The notes beneath the pieces are model-generated. The model had not been told where the DNA came from, did no database searches, and worked only from the letters and a program-made list of their open reading frames with translations. Positions 35,946 through 46,236 of a stretch of 64,000 bases of DNA are shown piece after piece. A program made the position numbers and the translations under genes. Each line of letters begins with the position of its first letter. Position 1 is the first letter of the stretch. This stretch comes from Galerina marginata (lineage: Eukaryota; Basidiomycota; Agaricomycetes; Agaricales; Galerinaceae). The DNA lies in contig JAECYW010000033.1 in assembly GCA_023014335.1 (NCBI GenBank), positions 124,001 through 188,000 on the forward strand. Direction: 5' to 3'.

Positions 35946-36504
35946 TGGCTCAACCTCGCCATCTCGCCACACCAGGCCTCGCCACCTGGCGATCGCCAGG
36001 TGGCGAGCCGAAAATTCTAAATTAGGGTGGCGAGAGGGTGGCGAGATTTGTATTAGTCATCCCGAAGCTACTGTGCGACTTCAATCAATTCGGCAGGGGG
36101 TGTGACTGAGGACACGGTCGCCGAAATTTTGGATTCAGAAAATTACTATATTTGACTATTTGATCGGATCAGGAGCATTTTCGGCCTCGGAACGGTTGCT
36201 CCGGGGGATTTTCTCGATTTTCGTGCGGACAAGTGTGACATGTGACATTTCGGCGTTTTCGAAATGTTTCTGATGAATTAGATGTTGTTTCCAAAGTTTC
36301 ATCTGTTAATTCTTGGGATCCAGCTTCATTACTTCGATCTTTGGGCGTACAAACGGTATATAGCTTCGAAAACAAGTATTTCTGTGGTAAAATTTGACCA
36401 AAACCCGACTTCAGCGCTCTCGCCACTCGCCACCCTTTCGCCAGTTCCCACGCCATATGACTCGCCATGACGGCGAGTGGCGAAACGTTTTGGAGGTTGA
36501 GCCA
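35946..36504. mobile_element. Non-autonomous TIR element with CGCCA-rich subterminal repeats (559 bp)
   Basis: The terminal inverted repeat is TGGCTCAACCTC (12 bp) at 35946-35957, with its inverse at 36493-36504. Both subterminal regions are packed with short CTCGCCA / TGGCGAG repeats in both orientations (about 35955-36045 and 36415-36485). They include a perfect 30-bp palindrome at 35978-36007. Such clustered subterminal motifs are typical transposase-binding arrays. No coding frame and no clear target duplication were seen, so the superfamily is left open. Confidence 0.65.
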
Positions 36505-37418
36505 TAGCCACTACCTGCGCCATGTTTCGATAAGGGACTTGCAGTAGAAGCATGGGTCAGTTGACGAAACAATGACAAGAGCACTCAGCGAGCACTTAAT
36601 ATTTGGCGCTAGAAACGCCAATGGCAAAAAGGATGACCTTGGTCCATACTTGGAAGAAAAACATCTTCAAATTCTGCGCTCAGGCGATTACGTACCGACC
36701 TATTCCTCATGATCCTCGGACCAGGGATCATCTTTAATCAATTAAAACCCATCTGTCCAATCCTTGCATGTGTGATATCCTGTGCCTTCCATCTTTCGAG
36801 AGGATTGAACACTTAGGCACTGCACCTAAACTTTGCCACTCACTTGCGATCTGCCCCAACATATCAAGTGATATGAAGGGAAGGTGTTGTGACCGGTCCG
36901 AGCCTCGTAGTTGCCAGCCTTTTTGTGTCGAGCCGGTGATCGCATTCCGAGTTAATAATGACGCTAACATATTGACTCGCCCAGGATGCCCGACGACGTT
37001 CTCATGGGGCTAATTCGATCTGAAGTCTGTGAGAAAGTTGCTTCTCGGATCAAATCATGCGCCAGCCAGCAAAACAGGGGTTCAGGTAGACTTCCGGTTC
37101 TATTTGCAGTTCCTATGTCTTCATTCACCTGGTCTTCGATAGTTATGCTGTCCGGTATGTCCATCGTGTCAACAGAAAGGCAGCGCGAGCGTTGAATTGG
37201 CTACATACGGACAGCGGCAAAACGCGGACACGGCCCATGATTTTAACAGTTGGGCTACCTACATCATGGCGATTTGTTGGATGATTTTGATGACACAAGC
37301 CCTGGTTGTTTTAACACAGACTTCAATACAGACCCAGACACAGACCTCGAAGAAATTAACGACGAGGTATCTGCTTAAATACCAGGAGCGATTGATATCA
37401 TTCATCAACGTCCCGATA
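36505..37418. other. Intergenic upstream of DUF6534 copy 6
   Basis: No gene recognised. CTTAAATACC at 37374-37383 is a TATA-like box about 40 bp before the start codon of copy 6. Confidence 0.45.
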
Positions 37419-38843
37419 ATGTTCAGTCCTCACAGTACCCTCGGGGCTCTTTTAATTGGCCTCTTTATTTCGTGTTGCATGTTTGGAATCGGCGGCGTCC
37501 AGGCATATATGTATTACACTCACTTCCCCAAAGATAAACTGTATCTTAAGGTCATGGTGCGTCAATCCACATCTCTTCCTGGTTACACAACCCTTATTCT
37601 GCTTAGGTTATGATTGTTTGGTGAGGGCGCCTCGAAGGGAATCATACGACGAATGGTTATTTATGTATTTGGAAAACAGCGTTTTTGAGATTGCCCACTA
37701 CCTTTGCATTTGCGATGGATTCTACTTCATCGCGGTAACGCATTTTGGCGACCCAACAGCCCTCTCATATCTTCCGAAATCGGTCGATATATCAATTGGG
37801 TTAAGCGGAATAATCGGTACAATTGTCCAGGTGGGATCTGGTTTTCCATTTCGTGGTATACCACTCACATCGCCGGCTTGTAGGTGTTCTTTATTGAACG
37901 CATGCGCGTCGTCAGCGGAAAGCGTTTTGTCCCCGTTATACTTTTGATATTATCATTTATTAGATGCATCCTGACCTTAATGACCATGACCGAAGCCTTG
38001 AAGTCGTCGCTTTCAGAATTCGACACGAAATGGAAATGGCTCTGTGCCACTATTTTGGCTATCGGCGCTGCCGTGGACTTTGTTGTCGCCGGATCACTTT
38101 CCTTCTACCTGAAGGCCCAAAGGCTACACGGCTTTGAGATGTAAGGCCTTTATCTATATTACTCAAGAGGGAATTAATACAAGGAATTAGGACTTCGATG
38201 ATGATTGACAAAGTTGCTATTTGGACCATCCGTGAGTGGTACAATAAATCATTGGGAAATAGCGTTTCTGACATTAGCACAGAAACCGGATTGCTGACTG
38301 GAATGACTCATCTCTTCATGCTAATATGCGTCAGTATTTCCTATATGACCTTCAGATCATTTTTACTCAAAGCAATTAGTTCTTGGTCATGCCCAAAAAT
38401 CGTGAGTCTCAGCATAATTTTTATAGATGGTCATCTGAATTTCACCTCTCAGTTACCTGGCTAGCAATTTTCATGTTTCTCGCCCGAAGTAAGTCTAGGA
38501 GTTAACATTATACTGAAGAATTACACTTATACCTACCTCAGTTTTCTCAAACTCTTTACTCGCTTCGTAAGTCAATAGCGAGGACGCCCTAAATATTGAA
38601 TTTCAATCCGCACAATAATAGGCTTAATGGTCGAAGGGCCTTTCGCGAACCCAAATTCATCAGCATGCAGCATAGAAGTCAAGGATCGGCCTTTATTTCT
38701 AGTAGTCTGCAGGTCTGTGGGAGTCCTTTCTTCCTACTCTCGCTGACATATATCACCCTCAGCCACGAGCTCGACTTGCGGTACAAATTACTACTGTGAC
38801 TGAAGTAAAGCTTGATCCGGATTTTGAACACGGTATTTTTTGA
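37419..38843 (+). CDS. DUF6534-family seven-helix membrane protein, copy 6 (300 aa)
   Basis: Eleven exons: 37419-37556, 37607-37620 (14-nt microexon, VMIVC across the junction), 37680-37830, 37884-38140, 38191-38231, 38283-38329, 38380-38401, 38453-38488, 38542-38566, 38622-38712 and 38763-38843; phases agree, 301 codons. Landmarks: STLGALLIGLFISCCMFG (TM1), YYTHFPKDK, FEIAHYLCICDGFYF, GLSGIIGTIVQ, ERMRVVSGK, WKWLCATILAIGAAVD, MIDKVAIWTI, ETGLLTGMT, MPKN, FSNSLLASLNGRRAFR, tail ending FEHGIF. The copy stands alone between transposon relics and the sugar-transporter pseudogene but is fully open. Function unknown. Confidence 0.91.
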
Positions 38844-39451
38844 ATCTGCACGAATTACCGAGCAACTAAGCTTGTAAACAAAATATCATTATGTGAACCG
38901 ACCATCGTGAGTCAACTTTCAGAGTACATTGTCGTAAAGTAATAAAATCCCTGAGCTTCAGTAGTAGTACCAACAAGTCGCTACCCTCCAGTGCTAGTAA
39001 ACACTGTGGCCTACTTTATTGAACACCATTCAGTTTAAAGAGAAAACTCTCCGGTTCATGAAAGGGAAATGAAACAATATTCGCATAGTAGTACAGACTC
39101 AGGAGCAGGAACTGACAGTATGGATTCTATAGGGTGTTGCGGTGAGATGTACTGTTATGAAAGTGGATCTCGTTTACATCTGCGCAGTCTGTGTCCGAGA
39201 TACGAAACAGTGCTACACCTTCCAGGGAATTCGAAGTAAATTGCAATATTCTTTCAAGCGCCAGTCGGAAAATAATCAATCGCAGGCCGAGATACAATCC
39301 AAAAGTTCTCAGATCACAATACTAATTAGGGAATCCTCACGCGTCTTTGCATCATTTCAGGCACGTGATTTACTCCAACAAATGTGCCACGATACGACGA
39401 CAAACGACTCCGACCACCACCAAAAAGTCCTCCAGAACACAAGCTGGCTCA
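38844..39451. other. Intergenic, nothing recognised
   Basis: Between DUF6534 copy 6 and the sucrose-transporter-like pseudogene. Only short frames. Confidence 0.4.
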
Positions 39452-41250
39452 ATGACTGGCTTCTCTTCGCTGCCTCTGGCACCAGAAGAGGGCTACGACG
39501 ACCAGCAACAGACGTTCAAAGGCGTCTCGAAGATCCTTGAACCCCGATGGGCCCACCTTCCAACAATAACGGTGGGGTCGCCGGGAGTGCAGATATTCTG
39601 GAGCGTTGAGATGTCGTATGGTGCGTTATGGGACCGTGTTGTGTTTTCTGAGTGCTTATCGCCCAAAACGTTAGCGTCGCGGTACCTGCTTTCTCTTGGT
39701 TTATCAAAATCGAGCATTGCTGTCGTGTTCATCGCTGGCCCGCTTTCTGGTCTTATTATGCAGCCTCTTATTGGTGAGCTGCTGAATCCATGTGCCTTTG
39801 ACTATTTTGACTCACGAGGAAACAAGGTGTTCTCGCTGACAACAGCACTTCACGATTTTGTCGACGGCGACCTTACGCGATGCTCGGAACGATTATCTGC
39901 ATAACCGCCATGCTTCTATTAGGCTTCACGCGACCAGTCGCCTCAATATTCACGAGGTGGGATCACAACTCTGTACGCTTCACTTCCATTTGATGGTGTC
40001 CTACTGATCCCAAATCCACTCTGAACGACAGACTCACAATCGCTCTCGCTGTCCTATCCATAATCCTCAGAGATCTCTCCATCAATGCTGGTGAAGCTCG
40101 TACCCTGTTATCCGAATTTCAACATGTTGACCGGCTACCCAGTGCAGGCTGTTGACCGAGCCTTCGTCGTTGATACGTTACCTTTTTCGGAACAGGCTGC
40201 AGCAAATGCACGGGCCGCTCGGATGCTTGGTGTAGGAGCCATAGCTGGTCAGTCCCAGGTTTTCTATAGTGTAATCGCTTAATTGACGCACACTTGTAGT
40301 AGGAACATCAACCTGCCCAGCTCTCTTCCTTTCCTTGGGAAATCTCAGTTCCAAGTCCTCTCTGTCGTGGTCTCACCGCTCGTCTTCAGCGGTCATGCCC
40401 TCATGGACGGCTTCGTCAAGGAGTAAGTTCTGCTTAAGTCATTTGCACCTGACGGGTGAGTGATCCTGACATCCTACCTTCGTGTCATTCGTGCTGATTA
40501 TGTCTATCAGAAAGTCAAACCGAAAAACGTTCGTTCAGGAGACAAAAGACATCTGGAGTAATATGCGGACTCTCCCGCGTGTTATTCGCCAAATCGTGAG
40601 TGAATTAAATATGCTCTATTTTATTTCCATTCATGTGCTTTGATAGTGCATAATCCAATTCCTGTACGTCTAAGTTTTGCTCCATCTCAAACCTCACCTC
40701 ACACACCCCAGCGCATGGATAGAATGGTTCCCCATTCTATTCTACGGCACGATCTACGCAGGCGAGCTTGACGAGACGTCCACGGCGCAAGCGAACAACG
40801 CCGATGACTAAGCCCTTCTTTGCGCGGAGGCGACACTATTTGGCTCTCGTGCTCTTTTTACTCTGCCCTGCTGTCTCTTCTCATGGACCTCGCCCTACCA
40901 CACCTCTTATTAGAGCAGCTGGTAGTACCCCGTCTTGACTGTCGGCCACCGAGCAGGGCTGGTGGGAAAGAGCATGTCGTGTGCCAGGGGGAATGCAGAT
41001 CCACCTCGCGACGGTATGGGCTGCTAGCCGTCTGGTTTGTGCCGCCTGTATGTTCGCTACCTGGCAAGTTTATCCTGGCTTTGCTGGTGGCTTTATCGTA
41101 CCCACTGACCTCCCACAATTTTACCCATAGTGTTTGGGGGTTGACACTATTTATCACCCTTACGGGGTTCTCTCGGACCATACTTAATGCAACGGGCTCC
41201 CTTCTCATTGGTATATACACCGTCATATCGCCAGCATATTACCTCTTCTG
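39452..41250 (+). pseudogene. Decayed sucrose-transporter-like MFS gene (fungal SUT1-type)
   Basis: Exon-by-exon remains of a sugar/H+ symporter of the plant SUT / yeast Sut1 type. The first exons read well: 39452-39620 (TVGSPGVQIFWSVEMSY), 39675-39773 (SLGLSKSSIAVVFIAGPLSG) and 39827 on (GVLADNSTSRFCRRRPYAML). Then come AVQAVDRAFVVDTLP, NLPSSLPFLGKSQFQVLSVV, TFVQETKDIWSNMRTLPRVI and WIEWFPILFYGTIYAGE. Lesions: junction phase mismatches near 39971 and 40300, an in-frame TAA at 40809-40811, a frameshift near 40857 (between the RALF and SALLSLL blocks), and further shifts in the last helices, where MQIHLATVWAASRLV and SVWGLTLFITLTGFS lie in different frames. Not expected to make a transporter. 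Confidence 0.82.
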
Positions 41251-41279
41251 ACAAATTATCTTCACAGATGTCCGAAGCG

Positions 41280-41560
41280 ATCCAGAGAGAGTAAAGTGTG
41301 CATGTACAAAGTGTCAACTTCGGCGACAGGCATCTCATGTTGGACAGGTCGGATTCCTAGGATATCTCTAAGCGCTAAGATGGGCGATGTCGAATAGATT
41401 TAACAAATCTAACAGCTGTTGAGGCGTAAATAAACTGGCCCGAAGATTTATCGACTAGGGTCTGAAAGGCGTCTTCCGACGGCCAAATCGGTGGGATTTG
41501 TGCTCGAAATCTATGGGAATCCTGGATCTCGGCGAATTTGTCATCGTCGAGCGGGTTTCG
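41280..41560 (-). pseudogene. NACHT/NLR-like fragment (C-terminal side of the NTPase domain)
   Basis: The minus strand reads DDDKFAEIQDSHRFRAQIPP, WPSEDAFQTLVDKSSGQFIY and RFVKSIRHRPS, then a stop and further degraded similarity. This is the region following the nucleotide-binding core in Agaricomycete NLR-like proteins. It is a diverged copy of 46540-46840, where the same blocks occur. The upstream side joins directly to AP-1 mu sequence, so this is only a translocated or duplicated piece. Confidence 0.78.
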
Positions 41561-41880
41561 CCTCCACCCATCCCCAAAGCGTAGATTCACGCAATAGTCC
41601 ATAACCTCCGTTTTCTTGGAACTCAAACCCAGGCTTGCCTTTATTTTCAGACGCACACTGAAACAGAATCTCAAACTTGAATTCAACATAAGACTCGCAG
41701 GAGATCCACGTACTACATTCGATGCTTTCAAACACCACTTCGTCATTTAGCCAGAGCCGCAGCTCGGGCCTTCCTGAAAGGTAGCACCTCGTCTTCACGG
41801 CTCCAAAGGATTTCTCGCCCCACCACATTCCCATTTGCATTGATCATGACCTAATGCCGCGACACATCAACAATTAATCG
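41561..41880 (-). pseudogene. Clathrin adaptor AP-1 mu subunit fragment (mu-homology domain)
   Basis: Minus-strand blocks MINANGNVVGREIL (one frame) and GAVKTRCYLSGRPELRLWLND then EVVFES (next frame) follow the order of the AP-1 mu homology domain, where the family reads LVNANG, GAVKM, YLSGMPELRLGLND and VLFES. Further on, a F-x-x-x-NGGYGLL block corresponds to the FIPPDGEFDLM segment. The change of frame between the first two blocks and the lack of the rest of the protein mark it as a pseudogene piece. It continues without a gap into the NLR fragment. Confidence 0.62.
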
Positions 41881-42293
41881 TCTCGGTACAACCATTGGAT
41901 AAGAGGCCTGCTCTTCGATTCCAGGATGACTATCATGCTGGCAATGACGTTGTGAGAGGTGGTGGTTTGGGCGGAGGAAGTGTTGATCAGGAAAGGACAC
42001 CGTCGTCTTTCCAGTTATGCCGGGATGAATTATCAATTTTCGTCTCAGAATAAATGCAACCCGACACTAAACATTCCCTCTTTCTCTAATCCACCTCGAT
42101 GTATGTCATTTTGTCCTTCGATGAGTATCATTCCAGCTACAAACCGTGCGATCGCCGTCTAAAAGGTATGCACATATGCAGGTCGTCATTCCATATGGCT
42201 CTCTCATTTCCTGCAACCACAAAAACCACCAGCTCGCAAGAATAAAACGTCATACGAACACGCCCGGGCAGAATGGATCCTTTTTCTTTCCTT
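41881..42293. other. Intergenic flank of the LTR element
   Basis: Weak similarity to AP-1 mu may extend to about 41900 on the minus strand. Otherwise nothing recognised. Confidence 0.35.
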
Positions 42294-42298
42294 GAACT

Positions 42299-42546
42299 TA
42301 TTGAGCGCAGTGGGGTAATTAAGGAACTTGATATTCTATCTACCCGTCGAATAGACGGTTTATATACCTATGTACAATGTAACTAGAAGGTACTACATAG
42401 TTCTAATACTAGAATCTTCGTATGTACTCGAGAATGCAATTATTAAGTAGATTACTAATCTACGCGGTGAGTGAATAAGCGCCGGCTCAACTTGGCGCCG
42501 GTGTGCGATTGGCTCGGACATTGCCTGGCCACTAATATTCCCAACA
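42299..42546 (-). repeat. 3' LTR of the copia-type element (248 bp)
   Basis: Read on the minus strand it starts TGTTGGGAATATTAG and ends CTGCGCTCAATA. It is identical by eye to the other LTR at 44824-45071. Confidence 0.92.
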
Positions 42547-44724
42547 CTCCCCCTTGGCCAGGTAAGGTCCCAATTTTTGTATGTTGAAATCTTCTTGTCT
42601 TCGGAGTATTTCCATTAATATATGTTGATGTTTTGCTGTACCCGTTAATTTGACGCTAGACTCGGCGTCGAAATTGTCGCTTTGCTGAATATCTATGCAG
42701 AAATTTATTCCGCACTTCAAGTTTTGATATTTCTCTTGTGTGCAATTTATTCCGTTGTTTTCTGAGCTCCCAACCGATTCTTCGTGGTTTGAAGAAGCAA
42801 GTGAATTATTTCGAGTAATATCTTCGATTATATTGATGCTGTAGCCCGGTGGTCGGAGACGATGCACGTAATTTAGTTCTTCGGTGTTATTCCATATATA
42901 AGCGCCCGTGGCGTCTGTACAAATTCGTGGGGCGTAGGCATCTCCTGATTCGAGTAATTTGCACGAGATTTCGATGTGCCTCATCCCTCTTGGCATTTGT
43001 TTGTCAGATCTCGACTTCTGAAGCCTCCGAGTATCTCTGTGAGCCACCATTTCGATATTTAGATGGCTTTTGCTCTCTGGCTTCGGGTACTGGGTGCTCC
43101 TACCAATTTCATTGTAAGTTGGTAATAATTTGGGTTCGTTCAGGGCGCTAATTTGCTTGTTTCCGTTGTCCATGACTTTCTGTAATTTATTTCCTTCATT
43201 TTCTGTGGGTGTCTTGTCCTGTGGGCCAATGAACTTCATTTCATTGCCAGCAGATGGTACTCCCTTGTCCTCCTTTAAGGCTTCCAATTGCCTCTTGTTT
43301 GTAATATTGACTTGCTCTGGAGATATTTCTGATGCATTATTTATAGATGGGGAAGGTGTGGGTCGCTTTCTTTGTCCTCGAATTATGGAGTCATGATTGC
43401 TGAATGTTATTTCGTCCTTTTCAGCCATTGTAAAATTTCGACGAATTTCTTGGAATATTTCTGGAGTGATTTCCGTCGTTCTTGGTACGATAAATTGAGG
43501 AATATTCGGTTCTGTGTGCGATTCTTGATTTGGCGAGGTTGGTGAGGTTTTCCGAGATGATATTTCCCGATTCTCCCCCTCAGCTCGAAAACCTGGTAAG
43601 TCCGTGAATTGTTCCAACCGTATTAATCCCTCTTTCTGATTATTCCGACCTTCATGCTGTTCCGCGGCCATTCTGTCGTGGCCTGAGTATTTTTCGGGAT
43701 CTAGGCGCTCAATTTCTCCTGATAAGCGCCGATCTCCTGGCTTTCCATTTGTGGGCCTATAACTCGCATTTTCCTCTCCGGGGAAAATAGTGCGTGCTCC
43801 AAATATGTGGTCTGACTGACTTTTGAGGTTTGGTATTTCTCCTGAGGCAGCAGACGTGTGAGCTGTAAACGAAATTTCTCGGATTTTATTTCGATTTTCC
43901 CGTGTCTGGTACGTCCTGTCCTCGTTGTCCAATTTTCTTCTTCCCTTTGGTCCTTGACCTTCTTTTCCTCCTCCTTCAGCCCAACAGTCCTTTGCGATGT
44001 GCCCAATTTTGTGGCAATTATAACATTCTTTCTCCAAATTTTCCGTATTCGGGTTGGCTCTCCTGTGAGCCTGTCCTTTTGCTTGTAGCGAGGTGGCAGA
44101 ATCCCCATTTTGGCCTTTCCGCCTGCGATATTCTTCCAATAAAATTGCAATTAATTCATGCGAGGTAAGCTTCGGTTTATTACCACTGGATCCTAAATAT
44201 GACGAGGTATAATTGTCCCAGGATTCAGGGAGCGAAGTAATAAGGATCATGACAAAATCCTCATCTGGCACCTTGTTTCCCATTAGGTGCAGCTCTTCCT
44301 GTAATTTCCGTAGGCTCGAGATATGTTCCAATAAATCTGTTTCTTCGTCCGCCGTTGCACGATACAGTGCTCTTCGAGTAGCGAGTACGCCCAAGCGTCC
44401 CTTCGACTCTTTGACCATTGTTAATTGATTCCACATCTCGCGTGCTGTTTCCGCACCGCTTATGTGAATCATTTCCGCATCCCCGATCGCCAATTCAATT
44501 TGTGTTCTTGTCCTCGCATCTCCAAGACTCCACTTTTTCTTTGCAGCAGTCTCTTCGGAGGTTTCTGCCTTCTCGTTAACTGATTTTGGAGGTTCGTCCG
44601 TGACGTATTTCTCCAATCCAAGGTCGCGCAATACCGCAAGCATACGTCGCTTCCACGGTAGCCAATTGCCGGCCTTCAGCATTTCCATTCGGTATGTACC
44701 ACTCGTACTAATTTCTTCCGACAT
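42532..44724 (-). CDS. Gag-like polyprotein of the copia-type element (730 aa)
   Basis: The N-terminal half (about residues 10-210) has the UBN2/retrotran_gag pattern of copia Gag: NWLPWKRRMLAVLRDLGL, AREMWNQL, DEDFVMILITSLPESWDNY. A CCHC zinc knuckle (CYNCHKIGHIAKDC) follows near residue 235, as in nucleocapsid proteins. The C-terminal 480 residues are low-complexity, charged and Asn/Glu-rich. A C-terminal patch (GAYIWNNTEELNYVHRLRP) is unfamiliar. The stop codon lies inside the 3' LTR, so the polypurine tract is within the coding frame. The length is about twice a normal copia Gag, and no Pol domain is present. Confidence 0.88.
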   Translation of the reverse strand: MSEEISTSGTYRMEMLKAGNWLPWKRRMLAVLRDLGLEKYVTDEPPKSVNEKAETSEETAAKKKWSLGDARTRTQIELAIGDAEMIHISGAETAREMWNQLTMVKESKGRLGVLATRRALYRATADEETDLLEHISSLRKLQEELHLMGNKVPDEDFVMILITSLPESWDNYTSSYLGSSGNKPKLTSHELIAILLEEYRRRKGQNGDSATSLQAKGQAHRRANPNTENLEKECYNCHKIGHIAKDCWAEGGGKEGQGPKGRRKLDNEDRTYQTRENRNKIREISFTAHTSAASGEIPNLKSQSDHIFGARTIFPGEENASYRPTNGKPGDRRLSGEIERLDPEKYSGHDRMAAEQHEGRNNQKEGLIRLEQFTDLPGFRAEGENREISSRKTSPTSPNQESHTEPNIPQFIVPRTTEITPEIFQEIRRNFTMAEKDEITFSNHDSIIRGQRKRPTPSPSINNASEISPEQVNITNKRQLEALKEDKGVPSAGNEMKFIGPQDKTPTENEGNKLQKVMDNGNKQISALNEPKLLPTYNEIGRSTQYPKPESKSHLNIEMVAHRDTRRLQKSRSDKQMPRGMRHIEISCKLLESGDAYAPRICTDATGAYIWNNTEELNYVHRLRPPGYSINIIEDITRNNSLASSNHEESVGSSENNGINCTQEKYQNLKCGINFCIDIQQSDNFDAESSVKLTGTAKHQHILMEILRRQEDFNIQKLGPYLAKGECWEY
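42547..42555 (-). other. Polypurine tract of the LTR element
   Basis: AAGGGGGAG on the minus strand abuts the 3' LTR, the expected plus-strand priming site for LTR-retroelement reverse transcription. Confidence 0.75.
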
Positions 44725-44806
44725 GATAACAAGGTTTTAATAAGGTAAGAGCGAGTGTGGCTGCCTAGTATTCGGGGTGAGTTCCATTAATTTCTTTTGT
44801 AGCCTT

Positions 44807-44823
44807 TGCCGGGGCCCATAACC
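44807..44823 (-). other. Primer-binding site, initiator-tRNA-Met half-molecule type
   Basis: Directly after the 5' LTR the minus strand reads GGTTATGGGCCCCGGC. This is complementary to the anticodon arm of initiator methionine tRNA (GGGCCCATAACC), the half-tRNA primer known from Drosophila copia. The match was judged from memory of the conserved tRNA arm. Confidence 0.7.
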
Positions 44824-45071
44824 TATTGAGCGCAGTGGGGTAATTAAGGAACTTGATATTCTATCTACCCGTCGAATAGACGGTTTATATACCTATGTAC
44901 AATGTAACTAGAAGGTACTACATAGTTCTAATACTAGAATCTTCGTATGTACTCGAGAATGCAATTATTAAGTAGATTACTAATCTACGCGGTGAGTGAA
45001 TAAGCGCCGGCTCAACTTGGCGCCGGTGTGCGATTGGCTCGGACATTGCCTGGCCACTAATATTCCCAACA
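44824..45071 (-). repeat. 5' LTR of the copia-type element (248 bp)
   Basis: Same 248-bp sequence as the LTR at 42299-42546, at the upstream end of the minus-strand element. It should carry the promoter. It contains a repeated GCGCCGG motif around 45005-45026. Confidence 0.92.
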
Positions 45072-45076
45072 GAACT

Positions 45077-46236
45077 CTCCCCTTTCGTCTCCGTCTCGTC
45101 TCCGTCCGCCCACGTTTTTCTCGAAATGTACACGCTGTCCCGTTTTCTTGGATTCGATTTTCCTGGTGTGCTCCGTAGCATTGACCAGCGTCGCCTGTAG
45201 AAAAGACTGGCTATCGCTCCGCCTTCTTGTACCGCGGCCTTAGGTATGATACGCGATCGAGTACAGTCGCAGAGGAAAAAGCTGCAAGCTAACATGACTG
45301 TTATTATGATCAGTTCCGCGAGATTCTCGTGCTTTTTGCGAGTACTGGTACTCTTTTGCGAACTGATTTCTGATGTAACACTTCTTCTCACTATGTTTCC
45401 GCAGACGTCAGCGGGAGATCGATGGCGCTTCCAGATATCCACCTACGTCCGCCGTCCACCCAAGTCGCACGCCTGGTGACGGATCTCAATTATCTACTCT
45501 ACCCATGACCATCGCATTTGGACTCGACGACAGCCTCAAGGCCCTGGTCATCAAGACAGAGCATTTCAATAGGTACTTAAAGTGCCGGCAAAAAGTATTG
45601 CGGGTATCCGCTGTGCATTACCGGTATGGTAAAACGTACAGAGAAAAAATATATCCAAGAACTACCTTGAGTTACATTACTTCCGTGAATTGAAAGCCCA
45701 AAAATACTTGGATATCGTTGAGGTAGAGGAGAAATAGGGAGTAAAATTTTACCTGCTATCGGCTGAATATGTCTGAAAACAAGGCAGTGGGTAGATATTC
45801 TCTACTCTGATAACATTCAACCGAGATCACAGGTGTCGCTTCTTTCATTCAAAAGATATTCACCATATGAAGGTGGCCAAAATAGGCAGTTTTGCCTTAT
45901 TATGGCAATTTTTAGGGGAAAGTGGTCACTTTGCGAGCCGAAAATCATCTAATCCTGCAGATGGTTTTTCCTCATTTCAAGTATCTATAATCAGTGGAAG
46001 GAGTAGCATCTAGGATAATTTTATCAAAGCTATCCGAGCCCTTTTTAGTGGTCCTGAAATTTGTCACCTCGCAGCATCCCACCTCACAACGTCAATTTAT
46101 TCTACAAGATGTCAGACTTTTGCCAGTGTCATAAGGAGAGATATACACTAACAAAAGACACTACATAAATAAAATTCAACGACTTATCCCCATGATTTTC
46201 AAGAAATCCCAACCCGCAATATTATTTGCCGTCACT
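45077..46236. other. Intergenic, nothing recognised
   Basis: Begins with a pyrimidine-rich tract just past the LTR element (45077-45115) that resembles a fungal promoter, but no gene could be followed from it. The frame at plus 45505-45693 lacks motifs. Confidence 0.4.

Larger units (their letters stand above)
42294..45076 (-). mobile_element. Non-autonomous copia-type LTR retrotransposon with identical LTRs
   Basis: The element is 42299-45071 (2,773 bp), flanked by the 5-bp duplication GAACT at 42294-42298 and 45072-45076. Two 248-bp LTRs look identical by eye. Between them is a single long frame on the minus strand encoding only a Gag-like protein; protease, integrase, reverse transcriptase and RNase H are absent. 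The primer-binding site and polypurine tract are intact. It must therefore depend on enzymes from another element. Identical LTRs and a clean duplication imply a very recent insertion. Confidence 0.92.

Noticed and set aside
35946..36060. CRISPR-like array (repeated CTCGCCA motifs)
   Set aside because: The repeats are 7 bp, irregularly spaced and in both orientations, in a eukaryotic nuclear context. They fit transposon subterminal motifs instead.
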